A stretch of 17,214 nucleotides of DNA from Spongospora subterranea (lineage: Eukaryota; Endomyxa; Phytomyxea; Plasmodiophorida; Plasmodiophoridae): assembly GCA_900404475.1 (NCBI GenBank), contig OUQQ01000451.1, positions 1 through 17,214 of the forward strand, written 5' to 3'. Of this stretch, positions 1 to 9,172 are shown one piece after another. The notes under the pieces were generated by a model. It saw nothing but the letters and a program-made list of their open reading frames with translations, was not told the origin of the DNA and ran no database searches. The translations under genes were made by a program, and so were the position numbers. How positions within the stretch are numbered: position 1 is the stretch's first letter; each line of letters starts with the position of its first letter.

Positions 1-9
1 ACGGTATAG

Positions 10-158
10 ATTGTGTCACACCAGAAGGCGCGAAACCGCACCGCAAATCTCCTTGCGTCTGGTTTTGTCCCTGAAATTTTTCCCGTCTATGACGCAACTG
101 TTCTGGCGGAGGTATCGCAGCTCAGACGACAATATCATGCAGTTATTTACACAATAAA
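10..158 (+). pseudogene. Coding-like exon fragment, left copy
   Basis: Frame 1 is open from just after a TAG at 7-9 to a TGA at 175. It includes the segment VPEIFPVYDA (about 67-96) and is followed by a consensus splice donor at 159. There is no start codon in the window, so this would be an internal exon or a piece of a repeat protein. A related segment, VPETLPVYDA, is encoded on the minus strand near 794-825, with 29 of 32 bases identical over the core. I do not recognise the protein. Recurrence of the segment at two sites, plus its position at the inverted repeat, suggests repeat-derived coding sequence rather than a single-copy gene. Confidence 0.35.
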
Positions 159-220
159 TGTAAGTAATTGCCCCTGATACTGCATTCTTCACGCGTCAAG
201 AAAAAACGATTTGCACAAAA

Positions 221-481
221 TCAAATGTTGAATTGTAAAATGTATTTATTCATTGTGTAACATTGCACTCGCTGCCATGAAGACAATAATGTCCTCGTCT
301 TCATCTCCTTCTCGAACGATATAAGACGTCTTGAAGATGTCCGAATTGAATCAAGATTTGAAGAGTGAGAATGCACTGCCGTTGTACGAGCCGGTTTCAT
401 GACGTAGACTTTGTTGATTACATCGGACTGACCAGACGCAAAGAGATTTGCGGTGCGGTTTCGCGCCTTATGGTGTGACAC
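221..481 (-). other. Open frame on the inverted-repeat right arm
   Basis: This minus-strand open stretch of 86 codons begins inside the right repeat arm with the SHHKARNRTANLFASG peptide shared with the left arm. It then diverges into a hydrophilic sequence with no recognisable domain. The codon at its 5' end is GTG, not ATG, so it is not a complete gene as it stands. The shared peptide supports a duplicated coding segment. The remainder may be open by chance. Confidence 0.25.
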
Positions 482-697
482 AATCTATACCGTGTTTTTT
501 GTTGATGATACAGTACATAGAATTTAGACCAACAACAGGTTCATATTCACAACCGGGAAACATTATCTGGAGTTGAGACCTTTCGTGTCAAACTCGATTA
601 TGGTGCCGTTTTCCCTTGCCATCTCTTGGAAAGGTTTTGTAAACTCAGATCAATTACCGGTAAAGGGTACAATTGCCAGAATGGCATTTAAGGGTTT

Positions 698-865
698 TTA
701 GAGTGAGATGAGCTTATAGTTTTTTTTTTTGAGCTGGGGCGCGTTTCCGGAACGAAGGGTATCAGGGATCGGCTGCACAAACGACGCCTGTTCTGCATCA
801 TAGACGGGTAAAGTTTCAGGGACAATTGGCAGTTTAGGAACGAGATTCCGCAAGAATCCGAACAT
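698..865 (-). CDS. Small open frame with recurrent PVYDA segment
   Basis: The minus frame from ATG at 865 to a stop at 698 would encode 55 residues, beginning MFGFLRNLVPKLPIVPETLP and ending in a lysine-rich tail. The tail's lysines come from a 12-base homopolymer at about 720-731. The central VPETLPVYDA matches the left-edge fragment at 67-96 (VPEIFPVYDA), and the similarity is also clear at DNA level. The frame is open further upstream to a non-ATG position at 949, so a spliced or partial gene is possible. No family is recognised. It may be a third, diverged copy of the same repeat-derived coding unit. Confidence 0.3.
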   Translation of the reverse strand: MFGFLRNLVPKLPIVPETLPVYDAEQASFVQPIPDTLRSGNAPQLKKKNYKLISL

Positions 866-1019
866 TTTAACAGTTGATTTAAAGATAATGGATTTCTCCG
901 TCGTCTCGTGAGGGTAATCAACTGACCATAGAGAAGCGCAACCTGACAACTAGTACAGTGCACCCTACTGGCGGACAGAAGCCTTTCCATTTCCCGCCTC
1001 GTGACTAACGGTGACACGG

Positions 1020-1550
1020 GAGGGGCGACATCCCTATCACGGACTGTGATCCCCCGCCGTTACGCCACCCATAATTTTTTCATGGACCAAGGTCCCGCCT
1101 AGGGTTTGGCTGACTCTACCGCCGACCGCACGGGCTCAAAATGTAAACAACATAGCATGATGCCAAAAAGTCAATGTCAAGACAATGGTTATGATAGACC
1201 AAACAATGCGATTTAGATTATGACAGACAAAAACAGTATCTAAACAATCTGTATCAGATGTTACTTTGCCAATTCCCACGCATTGATGCTGGAGTGACAA
1301 ATATTTTGTTTAGAATTCCTTTTGAGCACTGAGACTTCACTGTTAAACCACTTACTAAAGGCGTCGTGGCAAAACCCCACTAATAAAATCTGATCATCAC
1401 AAAAAAGATTAACAACAACAGATTGGTTATAATAAACCATGATGATGAGCAGAGAAATATGAGATTAAAAGCAAAATTGACAATGTCAGCATGATCGTTC
1501 CAAAAAAAATCCCTCATGAAAATTTGAACTGAAAGTTTACTTAATTGGAT
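1020..1550. other. Gap with no assigned gene
   Basis: About 530 bp with no convincing coding frame. Bases 1020-1140 are GC-rich with short C runs; the rest is AT-rich. A small perfect inverted repeat (TGGTT, 6-base loop, AACCA) lies at about 1424-1439. No tRNA, promoter motif or known repeat family is recognised. Confidence 0.3.
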
Positions 1551-1551
1551 A

Positions 1552-2026
1552 GAGAAGTTTTCAGTGCAGCAATTAGTTGCGTGGCTTTGAGGCGCTCGGC
1601 CTCAAGGACGGCGACTTTTTGTTTCAGAACTGATTTTCGGACGACATTGGCTGAACAAACAAAAAGGAAAATGACCTCGGATAACCGGTGATTGACGTTT
1701 GTGTCGGAGTCACCATCGCAATTGTGTACCTGGGTTGAGCACATTATCGTGACTGGAGAATCCGGGTCACCGCCACTACCAAAGGTACAAAGTGGCTTGG
1801 TACACTGAATTAGCCCGTTCAGTCCTTGACCCTCCTGTACTTTGGCTTTGCTAAACGCTTAATCAATCGTAAGTATCGGGTACAGTACTTCCGGCAAAAT
1901 GCAAATGTTTTTCAAGTGGATTCCAAGGATGCACAGAGCTCCGATACCCAAGCATCGCGATTTCAAGTGCCCCACAACTGTTCCAATAATCTGTAGTTCG
2001 AGTATCTTTTCCTCGCGTGACCTCAT
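1552..2026 (-). CDS. Possible minus-strand gene, unknown function
   Basis: Two minus-strand frames lie in register, separated by one in-frame TAA at 1859-1861. The upstream part runs from ATG at 2026 for 55 residues and has a hydrophobic, Cys-containing stretch (GIGALCILGIHLKN). The downstream part, about 1552-1858, has a Cys-rich stretch (GLIQCTKPLCTFGSGGD), then a hydrophobic piece, and ends in a heptad-like helix (VLKQKVAVLEAERLKATQLI) before its stop. A very short GT-AG intron of 33 bp could remove the in-frame stop and keep frame. That is shorter than the 41-bp intron seen elsewhere here, so a decayed gene or two unrelated open frames are equally possible. I recognise no family. Confidence 0.3.
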
Positions 2027-2635
2027 TGAGTCTTTTGTTTTGGTAACCCTAATTCAAACCCAAGCTTAAATGAACTCGAATATTAGCCTGTACATTGATC
2101 TCAGCGCCTTCACCGAATGTTACTTGACTCTTTCCTGTTTCTTTGGTCCCCCATTGTACTGAACGTTTCAGCGCAGAAACATCGTACTTTCCCTGGAAAC
2201 CGGCCTCGTGTCGGCATTAAAGGTTGGACTAGAAGCGGCATGGACAAATTTAACAGCTCTTGAAACAGGTTTTTATCATTATATTGGCAGATGAATCGTT
2301 ATCGCTTCAATACTTTTGCCCACGCCCATCAGATTGTCTGTTGCTTGTTTGTCACACGTTAAGCTTTGAATTTCATACTGCGCTGTACCGAAGTTCGATC
2401 AACGCTTCGATAAGCTCCCCGGGGCCAATTCGGCTGGCTTGCATTGTGCTTTCCGTTGACGGGAGCGTACAACCTGCATTTATTACGATCACTGAAAAAG
2501 GAGACGAGGCATGGAGTTTCGGTTCAAATGGGACCCGGAGGTGAATGGGTAATCATCCTAATTAGTACGCGCGACGCGATCCGAACTTAATATCGCTCGA
2601 AGAACACAACGATTCGTCTTGCTGACCAGTTCAAC
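2027..2635. other. Region upstream of the EF-hand gene
   Basis: About 600 bp that should contain the promoter and 5' untranslated region of the EF-hand gene. A 94-codon open frame on + (2260-2544) starts with TTG. The opposite strand across the same bases also holds a short ATG-initiated frame (MQASRIGPGELIEALIEL). Neither is convincing. No clear TATA box is visible near 2636. Confidence 0.3.
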
Positions 2636-4093
2636 ATGCAGAGGCGGCGTCAGCGCCCGTGCTCGGCAGGTGCAAGGTGTTATCCATTGCGGAATTGCCG
2701 TCCGATCAGCGCCTCTGTCTTAAAACGCGGATCTGGAGGCGCTGCCACACGGAAACCCATCGCATATCAGCAGCAGTTATTCGTGTTTGATGGCCAACGT
2801 CATCGTTCGACAAGAAGCGTGGTGCCGCTAGAGAAGCCAGTCGACGGTATCGTTCGCCAATTGCAGGAGCATTTCCGTCGGAACGGATCCTTGGCTCGAT
2901 CCTTTCTCCATTGGGACGCCGATCGGAACGGGCGACTTTCTCGCAACGAGTTGGAGAATTTGATCCGAGGGCAAGGAGTCAACGCTTCCGCGGACGAAGT
3001 GGAATCGATATATTCCCGATTGTGTTCAGAGAATCGCCATTTCGTGAGGTTCGATGACTTTGCCCGGGTGTTCCAACCAGTTGATGACCTGCCGATGATG
3101 GATAAGCCAGAGTTTTACTCAGAGGGGGCGCCAAAGCCAGTGTCTAATGTGAAATCTTCGCGAGTTTCGCCACTTTTTCAAAGCGGCGACCCCAATGTGA
3201 TTGCTGGTCGTGTTATTACAGCGCTTTCGAACAGGATGCGACGACTGGCTCATCCGACCTCTGCTGTTCGCGCTTGGGATTCATCTCACGCTGGAATCAT
3301 TTCACGGGAAGAGTGTCGCTCCGCCTTATCTAGGCAAAATATTGCTTTAACCGACACCGAATTAACCGCATTTGTCGCACAGTTTGGGATGGAATGTTCA
3401 GACCAAATCCCCGTTGTCAAATTTATGGAGCGGATGCTCCATATTGACGATGACGACAACCACGATCGCCGGTCACCGTTATCAGCATCACTGATCGCAT
3501 ATCCTCCCGAAAAGGGTTTGAAAACTCAGGCCGCGTTCTTGTCTCGATTTTTCAATAGCGTCGATCAAAGAGTCGGATCAAAGATCCGCGACTCGTTCCG
3601 ATATCTGGACGAGGATTCCAATGGGGCAATTACCATCGCCGATCTCCATCGTCGTCAGTGCGATTCCTCATCGATTTGCAATAGGTGCTGACATCAGAAT
3701 AATGCAGGCTTACTTTTACTGTCCAATGAGGAAATTGACCATGTTTGGGCTTGTCTCGATCAATCCGGGAACGGCAACGTGCGGTTTCTCGAGTATGCAC
3801 ATTTGATACAGCAGATCGAGGATACTTCCACCAAAACCAAGAGTTCCGTCGGAAAAGAGTCCTTTTCTCCGTTCGTAAAGAATACTCCAATTCAAGGTTG
3901 CAGAAACGACCAGAATCATATCGCAAGTGTGGAAGGCGACCCAGCGTTTGCCTCAGACGCTGAGAGGTTCGCACGTCGTCAGGTCACTTCACAGAAAGCC
4001 CCGATCCTTGTAGCCAAGGCGCACCGTCTTGTTCATTCATTTCAAATAAGGAATAGAACAAGCCCAATCGTCATCGAGAATGTCGGTTCATGA
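2636..4093 (+). CDS. Multi-EF-hand calcium-binding protein
   Basis: A two-exon gene: exon 1 is 2636-3653 (ATG at 2636) and exon 2 is 3708-4093, giving 467 residues. The 54-bp GT-AG intron carries an in-frame TGA; because its length is a multiple of three, both exons share one frame. An alternative donor lies 3 bp upstream. The protein is a chain of EF-hand-like units. Loop 1 (D94 ADRNGRLSRN E105) is canonical; a degenerate hand follows at about 128-143; residues 215-226 keep D, G, I and E; the loop at 325-336 (DEDSNGAITIAD) ends in Asp; the last loop, 357-368 (DQSGNGNVRFLE), is canonical. The basic N-terminus (1-70) and the C-terminal 95 residues have no recognised domain. Repeated paired EF-hands resemble EFCAB6-like or ciliary EF-hand proteins, but that assignment is inference. 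Pairing of the last two loops is about four residues short of the usual 36, so the splice choice is not certain. Confidence 0.8.
3654..3707 (+). other. 54-bp intron of the EF-hand gene
   Basis: GTCAGT donor at 3654 and GCAG acceptor ending at 3707. An in-frame TGA at 3689-3691 would truncate the protein after 351 residues if the intron were retained. Downstream coding to 4093 continues the EF-hand pattern in the same frame, which is the main evidence for splicing. A competing acceptor (ATCAG ending at 3697) would put the sequence out of frame with the available donors. Confidence 0.6.
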
Positions 4094-4546
4094 TAGCATA
4101 TCAAGAAAAGGGTGCTCCATGCAATGGATAGATGTAGTTCTTGGCAGACATCGTCAATCACTTGGCAATATTAATTTTTGGGACCTGTTGAGCCATCATC
4201 CCAAAAGGTTGGAATGCAACAGTTGTCGCATCTTGAATACAATATTCCTAAGTAGACTGAAGCGCACCCTGCTTTTCTGGATATTTTACATACCTTGTCA
4301 AGAAAATTCTCTGAAATGACTGAATTCGCCATCCCGTTTTGCTATGGTTTCGAACTTCGTTTTGCCATGTGTCCGAAGAATTATTGCGATCAACTACGAC
4401 CTCCCCAAAGAAACGCTTTTGAATGTGGACCCAATGTCCAGTCCCTGAGCATTCGATCAACGCAAATTGTATTGAATTTGTTTTACAGATGTTATATTTT
4501 GGTGCGATATAACAAGTTTATCTCATTTTTCTGCTCGAGCTGAGCT
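4094..4546. other. Convergent 3' flank between two genes
   Basis: About 450 bp between the EF-hand stop (+) and the MyTH4-FERM stop (-); it should hold both 3' untranslated regions. Short open frames here (for example 4080-4319 on +) lack any recognisable motif. On the minus strand the TAA stop of the MyTH4-FERM gene lies inside an AATAAA hexamer, which could also serve as its polyadenylation signal. Nothing else is recognised. Confidence 0.4.
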
Positions 4547-6970
4547 TTATTTTTCATATGTTCCAGCAAGGACGGAGATGTATTCCTGCAAAAGGTCATG
4601 AATCATTTGTGCCTGGTCCGTTGAAAACTGAAGGCGAAATTCGTGCAGATCGCTACCGGCCGTGATACAGAGCGTGTCGCCATTTTGATCCCCAATGGTC
4701 TTAATGCGCGCATACGGGAACATCTGCTGTTCCAGACGTGTTGATGGCGCACATATATGCAGCCCCCTTTCTGTTACACACAACAGTACCGACTCCTTGT
4801 CACGTGTAACATTGAAGAAGGTTCCGCCACTCGTTGACCATCGGTGAGTGTATCGAATATACTCCATTTGGACTTCGCGACGCTTTTCTCCTTGGCGCTT
4901 TTTCGATTCGGTGATGAGGCGGGTCTCTAAATATGGTCGGGAGCGTGCAGCGATGATAGATGCGGGTAGAATCGCGCCCAAGCTGTCGCCGATAGCGGCT
5001 CCATCACAGACGCACTCGACGTACGTCTGGAGCACGGCCATTGCGATGTAGTCTTTTTCCTCGGCTGGGTAGTAGCCCAAAATAACGTCGGTCACCGTGC
5101 GAAGATAGAATAGATCAACTTCACCATCGGATAGTGTTGACAGCTTCTCCCCAAGAAATAATCTTGCATGGAACAGGAACCCAACGTCAATACCGTTATT
5201 CGCCAAAGTTACGTCATCTTCTGCGATGCTGCTCATTTTTTTCATGCCCTTCTCTATCTTCTTCTGGTCGGGAAGACATTCGCTTAAAACATCGAGGATC
5301 TGCATCGAAATGTCAACATGAGGGACAAGACGGACACAACTCCGGTTTCCTTCTCATATGAGGCGATCTCTAAACGTGTCCCTTTCCTGAGCGCCGAAAT
5401 TCCAAACGCTGACGTCATTGTTATTCCTAGACGAATACAAACGGCTTGAACCACTGAACGCGCCGTAGTATGCGACTCCACCGCCACACGTAAAACACCA
5501 TTGTCGTGCTTCGAATGCCAAATCTGTGGAGGTCTCGGCTTCAGATAATGTTCCAAATAGAAAATCAATGTTCAAAATCATGTTCCTTGCGTTACAACAA
5601 CAGACAAATTCAATCGCAGAAAAACTGATATCAGGTGTTTACTTTGAGAACCACTGGGCGACGACGCTCAAAGGCTGCGATTTCAGCATACGATGCTGCG
5701 TTCGTCCTCGCTCCGTTCATCAAAACTGAACGCAGGTTAGAATCACAATACCGGGCGATTTGACGTATTTCCTCGCTCGATTCATGCTTCATGCCAAGCG
5801 CTATATAACTGTATCGTTTTGTAAGAACTTGACTCATAAACAGAATTTCAGCAAAACACCAGTTTTAGACGTGAAACCGTTGACATTGGAAATTGTTTCA
5901 ACTGCATTCTTTTAGGGCATCAATACAATGGGATGACATTCAAAAAAAAATTTCTGAGATATTGAGATCTCAATGCGGTACTTGATCCAAAGTCGAACAC
6001 TTCAAACGTCGAAAACTGACAACGTGATTGATAACTGAATTCGGTCGTACAGGTTTCCGGTAACTTGTTCATCCAATCACAACGAACCGGTAAAAACCTT
6101 AATGACCAATTACCTTCTAAGATAGGGCAAGAAACGCTGAGATGGCGGGAAATGACCTGTGCACAGTGAAAGCAAACGCCATCCCCGCACAGCAACCTCA
6201 ATCGATGGATTGCCATTCGTCTGTTTACAGATCTGGCAGAGAATTTCATCACGAACGGCTTCAGCCGAAGCTAATGCTGTCTCCAGTAGCTGGTGGCATT
6301 GCAGTAACGGAGGTTTACTGGATCGACGTTCTTGCATGTAGGTCGTGATCTTTTTAAAAACCTTTGGACCAACTGGCGCTAATCCAGACTCTTGTGTTAA
6401 GAGCAGCGATTTTCCTAGTTTAGTTTCATGACGAGCTCGGGCGAGACTTGAAACCGCCGGTGACAGCAATCCACCTTTAGTCGTCGCGAAATACTGTTGG
6501 GCGAAATCCTCAAACATCATACTGGCTTGAGGTGATTCTTCAACATTGTCGGCATCGTTGTCGTCAACCACGATCAAAGTGTCGCAATCGATCAGATCCT
6601 GATAACGAGAGTCGCCTTTCCACAGCGCCATGATCTCGGCACGTTTCTGCTCTGGGGTCCTAACCGCATTCTTAACAGTTGTCGCAGCCGGAACCGGTGT
6701 CGAAAGTGTTCGTATTGATGCCGCCATGGACGGCATTGAGACCGCATCGACTACCTGGTTCGACTCGTCGTTGACAGCAACACATTTCCATTCCTCTTCA
6801 GAGTCAATCACAATTCCCAATTTCACAGTGGTAGAGTTTCGGAAAAGGTCGGCGATTTCAGGAACCAGATCCCAGAAGCTCTTCAAGAGTGCATCGTCAT
6901 CATTACTGTCATATGAATGCCCCTCTGCATATGGGAGGGCATTCGTCTCTAATGACATCACAGACGTCAT
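4547..6970 (-). CDS. Motorless MyTH4-FERM protein
   Basis: A four-exon gene reconstructed from domain continuity: exons 6970-6114, 5808-5643, 5523-5341 and 5299-4547, all with GT-AG introns and matching phase, giving 652 residues. Residues 1-150 are acidic and unrecognised. The MyTH4 domain starts near FEDFAQQYF (about 153-161), has the signature [12 protein letters not shown] (240-251) and continues through [11 protein letters not shown] across the first junction into the [13 protein letters not shown] linker. FERM follows: F1 with [16 protein letters not shown] in exon 3, then F2 and the PH-like F3 in exon 4 (403-652). MyTH4-FERM tails bind microtubules, actin regulators or membrane-protein tails. 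They usually sit behind a myosin or kinesin motor. Here no motor is possible: the frame upstream of the first ATG hits a stop, and the next gene starts at 7599. An upstream noncoding or short exon cannot be excluded. Confidence 0.85.
5300..5340 (-). other. 41-bp intron between FERM F1 and F2
   Basis: On the minus strand, GTTGTG at 5340 to a CAG ending at 5300. Removing it joins the KETG end of F1 to the [12 protein letters not shown] start of F2 with correct phase; leaving it in gives a stop shortly downstream. At 41 bp it is very short for a spliceosomal intron and sets the scale for other tiny-intron candidates here. Confidence 0.65.
5524..5642 (-). other. 119-bp intron, MyTH4-FERM gene
   Basis: Donor AAA|GTAAAC at 5642 and acceptor CCACAG ending at 5524, both phase 0. 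It joins RRRPVVLK to [13 protein letters not shown], reproducing the expected first strands of the F1 lobe in one continuous sequence. Confidence 0.7.
5809..6113 (-). other. 305-bp intron within the MyTH4 domain
   Basis: Donor AAG|GTAATT at 6113 and acceptor GATACAG ending at 5809, in phase 2. It joins FLPYLR to [13 protein letters not shown], as expected in the C-terminal part of a MyTH4 domain. The intron is AT-rich and contains a short poly-A run near 5942-5950. Confidence 0.7.
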
Positions 6971-7598
6971 TGTGTTTGAATTGATGGCGCGCGCCACACC
7001 AACTCTACGATTCACCCCGACGATTAATCTTCAGTTTGGTTCAATCTTTTCTGCCATCACATGGGCTCAACGCCCATTGCATTTAACCGAGTCCGTTTTT
7101 TCGAATCGGTGCGGTTTTATTACTCGACTCAGACGCCCTAGATATGATTTAATCACCCACAAGATGTGCAATTTTTGTTGCTTCTGATCGATCACTATGG
7201 CGCACGTTGACCGAGATCTAACGTCAAGGACGCCAGGTCATATCGATCCCCAGTTTCATTATAAGAATAGAAATCAAAGGGCGTTGATCCTATCTGATGC
7301 ACAATATCTGATGACGGAGAAGGTACTTGGGTTCCAAGTCTTGTGCACCTCAAGAAGACCGCTATCGGCATTGTGTCAGTACAGATCGTCAACCTTCATC
7401 GCTTCTGCATCAAACATATTCGATAATTGAGTGGCAATGGGCTCAATGATATGCGATCAATCCCAAATTCGTCAAGGCGATAAGAGATCGATCCGAAGTG
7501 TTTAATGGGATATGAGTCAAGGGAAGGTTTGTTTCCGCTCGAAACACCATATCCGAATCCATCTCTAAACCCGATTACTAACAGGCTCTATTAAGATA
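6971..7598. promoter_or_regulatory. Divergent intergenic region
   Basis: About 630 bp separate the MyTH4-FERM start (-) from the SNARE start (+), so both promoters probably lie here. No TATA box or repeated operator is obvious. Two overlapping short frames occur: ATG at 7197 on + (77 codons) and an ATG-initiated 58-codon frame on - ending at 7195. Neither shows a motif and at most one could be real, for example as an upstream exon. Confidence 0.4.
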
Positions 7599-8450
7599 AT
7601 GCAGAATCGACTGGCCGAATTGCAGCGGTCGGCAGAGCCATCGGCGCCTGACGCCATCATCACCATGCCCTCTGACGATGTCACGGTCAGCTCCTTAGCC
7701 AGATATGACAATGTTCGCGACGGGATTGACGCAATCGGAAACCATACACGCCGTGTCGCTGTCTTGCGTAATCGACTGATCGGTTCTGTTCGTGATACAG
7801 AACAGAAAGAGATTATGGCCGACCTCGATGGCGTCATGTTGCAAGTCAAACGCGAAGCCCGAACTGTCAAGAAGACCCTGGACGATATGTCCAAGATGAG
7901 CCATGTTCCAGGGTCAACAAGCGGGCAAATGCTTGAGAATATGTTGGCAACGCACGCGCGTTTGTTTCAGGACGCAATGCGGATATACCAGGAAGAGTCT
8001 GGAAAATTCAACGACGCGCTGAAAGGAAAGATTGTTCGCCAGGCGAAAATTGTGGATCCGAGTATCAGCGATGAGAAGATCGAGGAATTGGTGGAAAGTG
8101 GCGACCCATCCAAGCTGATGCGCAGCGAGTTCGAGGGAGATCCGGCAGCGACCCAAGCGATGCACGAGATTGAGGAACGCCATCAGAACATGTTGCAAAT
8201 CGATAAAGGTGTCAAGGATATACAGGAGCTGTTTCAGGATATGGCCGTGTTGGTCAACCTTCAAGGAGAGACGCTGAACGTCATCGAACGCAATGTTCAG
8301 GGGACGAAAGGGTTCGCCGAGCAAGGAGAGGTTCTGATCGTCCAGGCGGAGGTCTATCAGAAGAAGGCGCGGCGACAGCAATGCATTATCGCCTTGATTC
8401 TCTGTTCTCTTCTGGCTATCCTAATCCTGTTCTTCTTCAGACCATTCTGA
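7599..8450 (+). CDS. Syntaxin-type Qa-SNARE
   Basis: A single-exon gene of 283 residues with an ATG at 7599. It has the full syntaxin plan: an N-terminal helical region (about 35-165, including the YDNVRDGIDAIGNHTRRVAVL helix), a linker with KIVDPSISDEKIEELVESGDP typical of the Habc-to-SNARE segment, a SNARE motif (about 193-258) and a C-terminal transmembrane anchor (about 262-280) with three residues after it. In the SNARE motif, IQELFQDMAVLVNLQGETL aligns with the syntaxin-1 family core, and Q222 occupies the ionic zero layer. Such proteins sit on the plasma membrane and pair with Qb, Qc and R-SNAREs to drive exocytic fusion. The closest subtype is inferred to be the syntaxin-1/Sso group. 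It is intact, with no frameshift or intron. Confidence 0.93.
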   Translation: MQNRLAELQRSAEPSAPDAIITMPSDDVTVSSLARYDNVRDGIDAIGNHTRRVAVLRNRLIGSVRDTEQKEIMADLDGVMLQVKREARTVKKTLDDMSKMSHVPGSTSGQMLENMLATHARLFQDAMRIYQEESGKFNDALKGKIVRQAKIVDPSISDEKIEELVESGDPSKLMRSEFEGDPAATQAMHEIEERHQNMLQIDKGVKDIQELFQDMAVLVNLQGETLNVIERNVQGTKGFAEQGEVLIVQAEVYQKKARRQQCIIALILCSLLAILILFFFRPF

Positions 8451-8885
8451 GATACAGGGTTCCGTCACTCTTTTAGATAATATAAATCGAGCGCCATTGC
8501 TGCGTTTCTTCTACAGTTCGGAAAGTAGTGCAAGTACCTTTGTTTTAATGAATTGTTCTACATCAAATCATGATGATCACAACCGGAAAAATCCCCAACA
8601 AATGAAATGAAGGTGGACTATTTAACAAACTGGCCCTGCCTCCAAAAATGTATTCCAAAAGGCATCGAGATGGCAGATGCACCACAGGCATGGGTTGAGG
8701 GGTCATGCCAGATAGGGTAGCAGAAGGCTGGGTTTTAATAGATTAACAGTTGAATCTCGCCATGGCGATAACACGCCTCACAAGAAAGACCTCAAACATG
8801 GAACGCAGAGTGTAATTTATACGGGAGGGCGGTGCCTTCGTCCAGAACAGCGATTCCGGGTTCAGCGTCGAGTTTCCTGTCTGCC
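8451..8885. other. Gap downstream of the SNARE gene
   Basis: 435 bp holding the SNARE 3' untranslated region and the upstream flank of the next small frame. There is no canonical AATAAA close to the SNARE stop. No coding frame or repeat is recognised. Confidence 0.35.
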
Positions 8886-9113
8886 ATGGCCAGAGCACCT
8901 TCGACTGTTAATCTATATTACGACGCAGACACAAGAAGCTATCTGATAGAACTGTGCAAGACAGGCACAAGCAGTCGGATGGAACTGTGGAAGAGTGTTC
9001 GTCAACGCTCAACACATCTGGGCTCACTATTACGAGGATTGGATACGCCAGGGTGGAATATTCATGACCGGTACTTTAATCCATTTTTTGAACAAACGAA
9101 GCAAAACGGATAA
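8886..9113 (+). CDS. Possible 75-residue protein, unknown
   Basis: ATG at 8886 sits in a good initiation context (GCCATGG) and opens a 75-codon frame beginning MARAPSTVNLYYDADTRSYL and ending EQTKQNG before TAA. The frame remains open upstream to a GTG at 8832, so a longer spliced form is possible. The composition is protein-like, with mixed charged and aromatic residues and no low complexity. It has no signal peptide or membrane span, and I recognise no family. It could be a small soluble protein or the last exon of a larger gene whose earlier exons are not evident. Confidence 0.4.
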   Translation: MARAPSTVNLYYDADTRSYLIELCKTGTSSRMELWKSVRQRSTHLGSLLRGLDTPGWNIHDRYFNPFFEQTKQNG

Positions 9114-9172
9114 CATAGGCCCGCAAATCTAGGATGAGACAAACGCAACCAGTGCACCGGTTTCTTGATCAT

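Larger units (their letters stand above)
1..493. repeat. Inverted repeat with 63-bp arms
   Basis: Bases 1-63 match the reverse complement of 431-493 with only two differences (positions 24 and 52), leaving a 367-bp spacer. The left arm starts at the first base of the window, so the repeat may extend further left. Both arms read as the same peptide (SHQKARNRTANLLASG on + and SHHKARNRTANLFASG on -), so the arms are coding-like. The + copy continues open to about 158 and then meets a perfect splice-donor consensus, GTAAGT at 159-164. This could be a foldback or terminal-inverted-repeat element, or a head-to-head duplication of an exon. No transposase is visible and no target-site duplication can be checked because the left border is missing. 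Confidence 0.8.

Noticed and set aside
2260..2544. 94-codon + strand open frame before the EF-hand gene
   Set aside because: It starts with TTG, has no recognisable motif, and the opposite strand is equally protein-like; not supportable as a gene.
6630..7187. 185-codon + frame over the MyTH4-FERM N-terminus
   Set aside because: Antisense to the acidic N-terminal exon, with no motif of its own.
6971..7598. Upstream myosin motor exons for the MyTH4-FERM gene
   Set aside because: Only about 630 bp before a divergent gene, with no P-loop, switch or other motor motif in any minus frame.
7914..8381. 155-codon minus frame inside the SNARE gene
   Set aside because: An antisense shadow of an unambiguous syntaxin; its leucine-rich content follows from the complementary codons.
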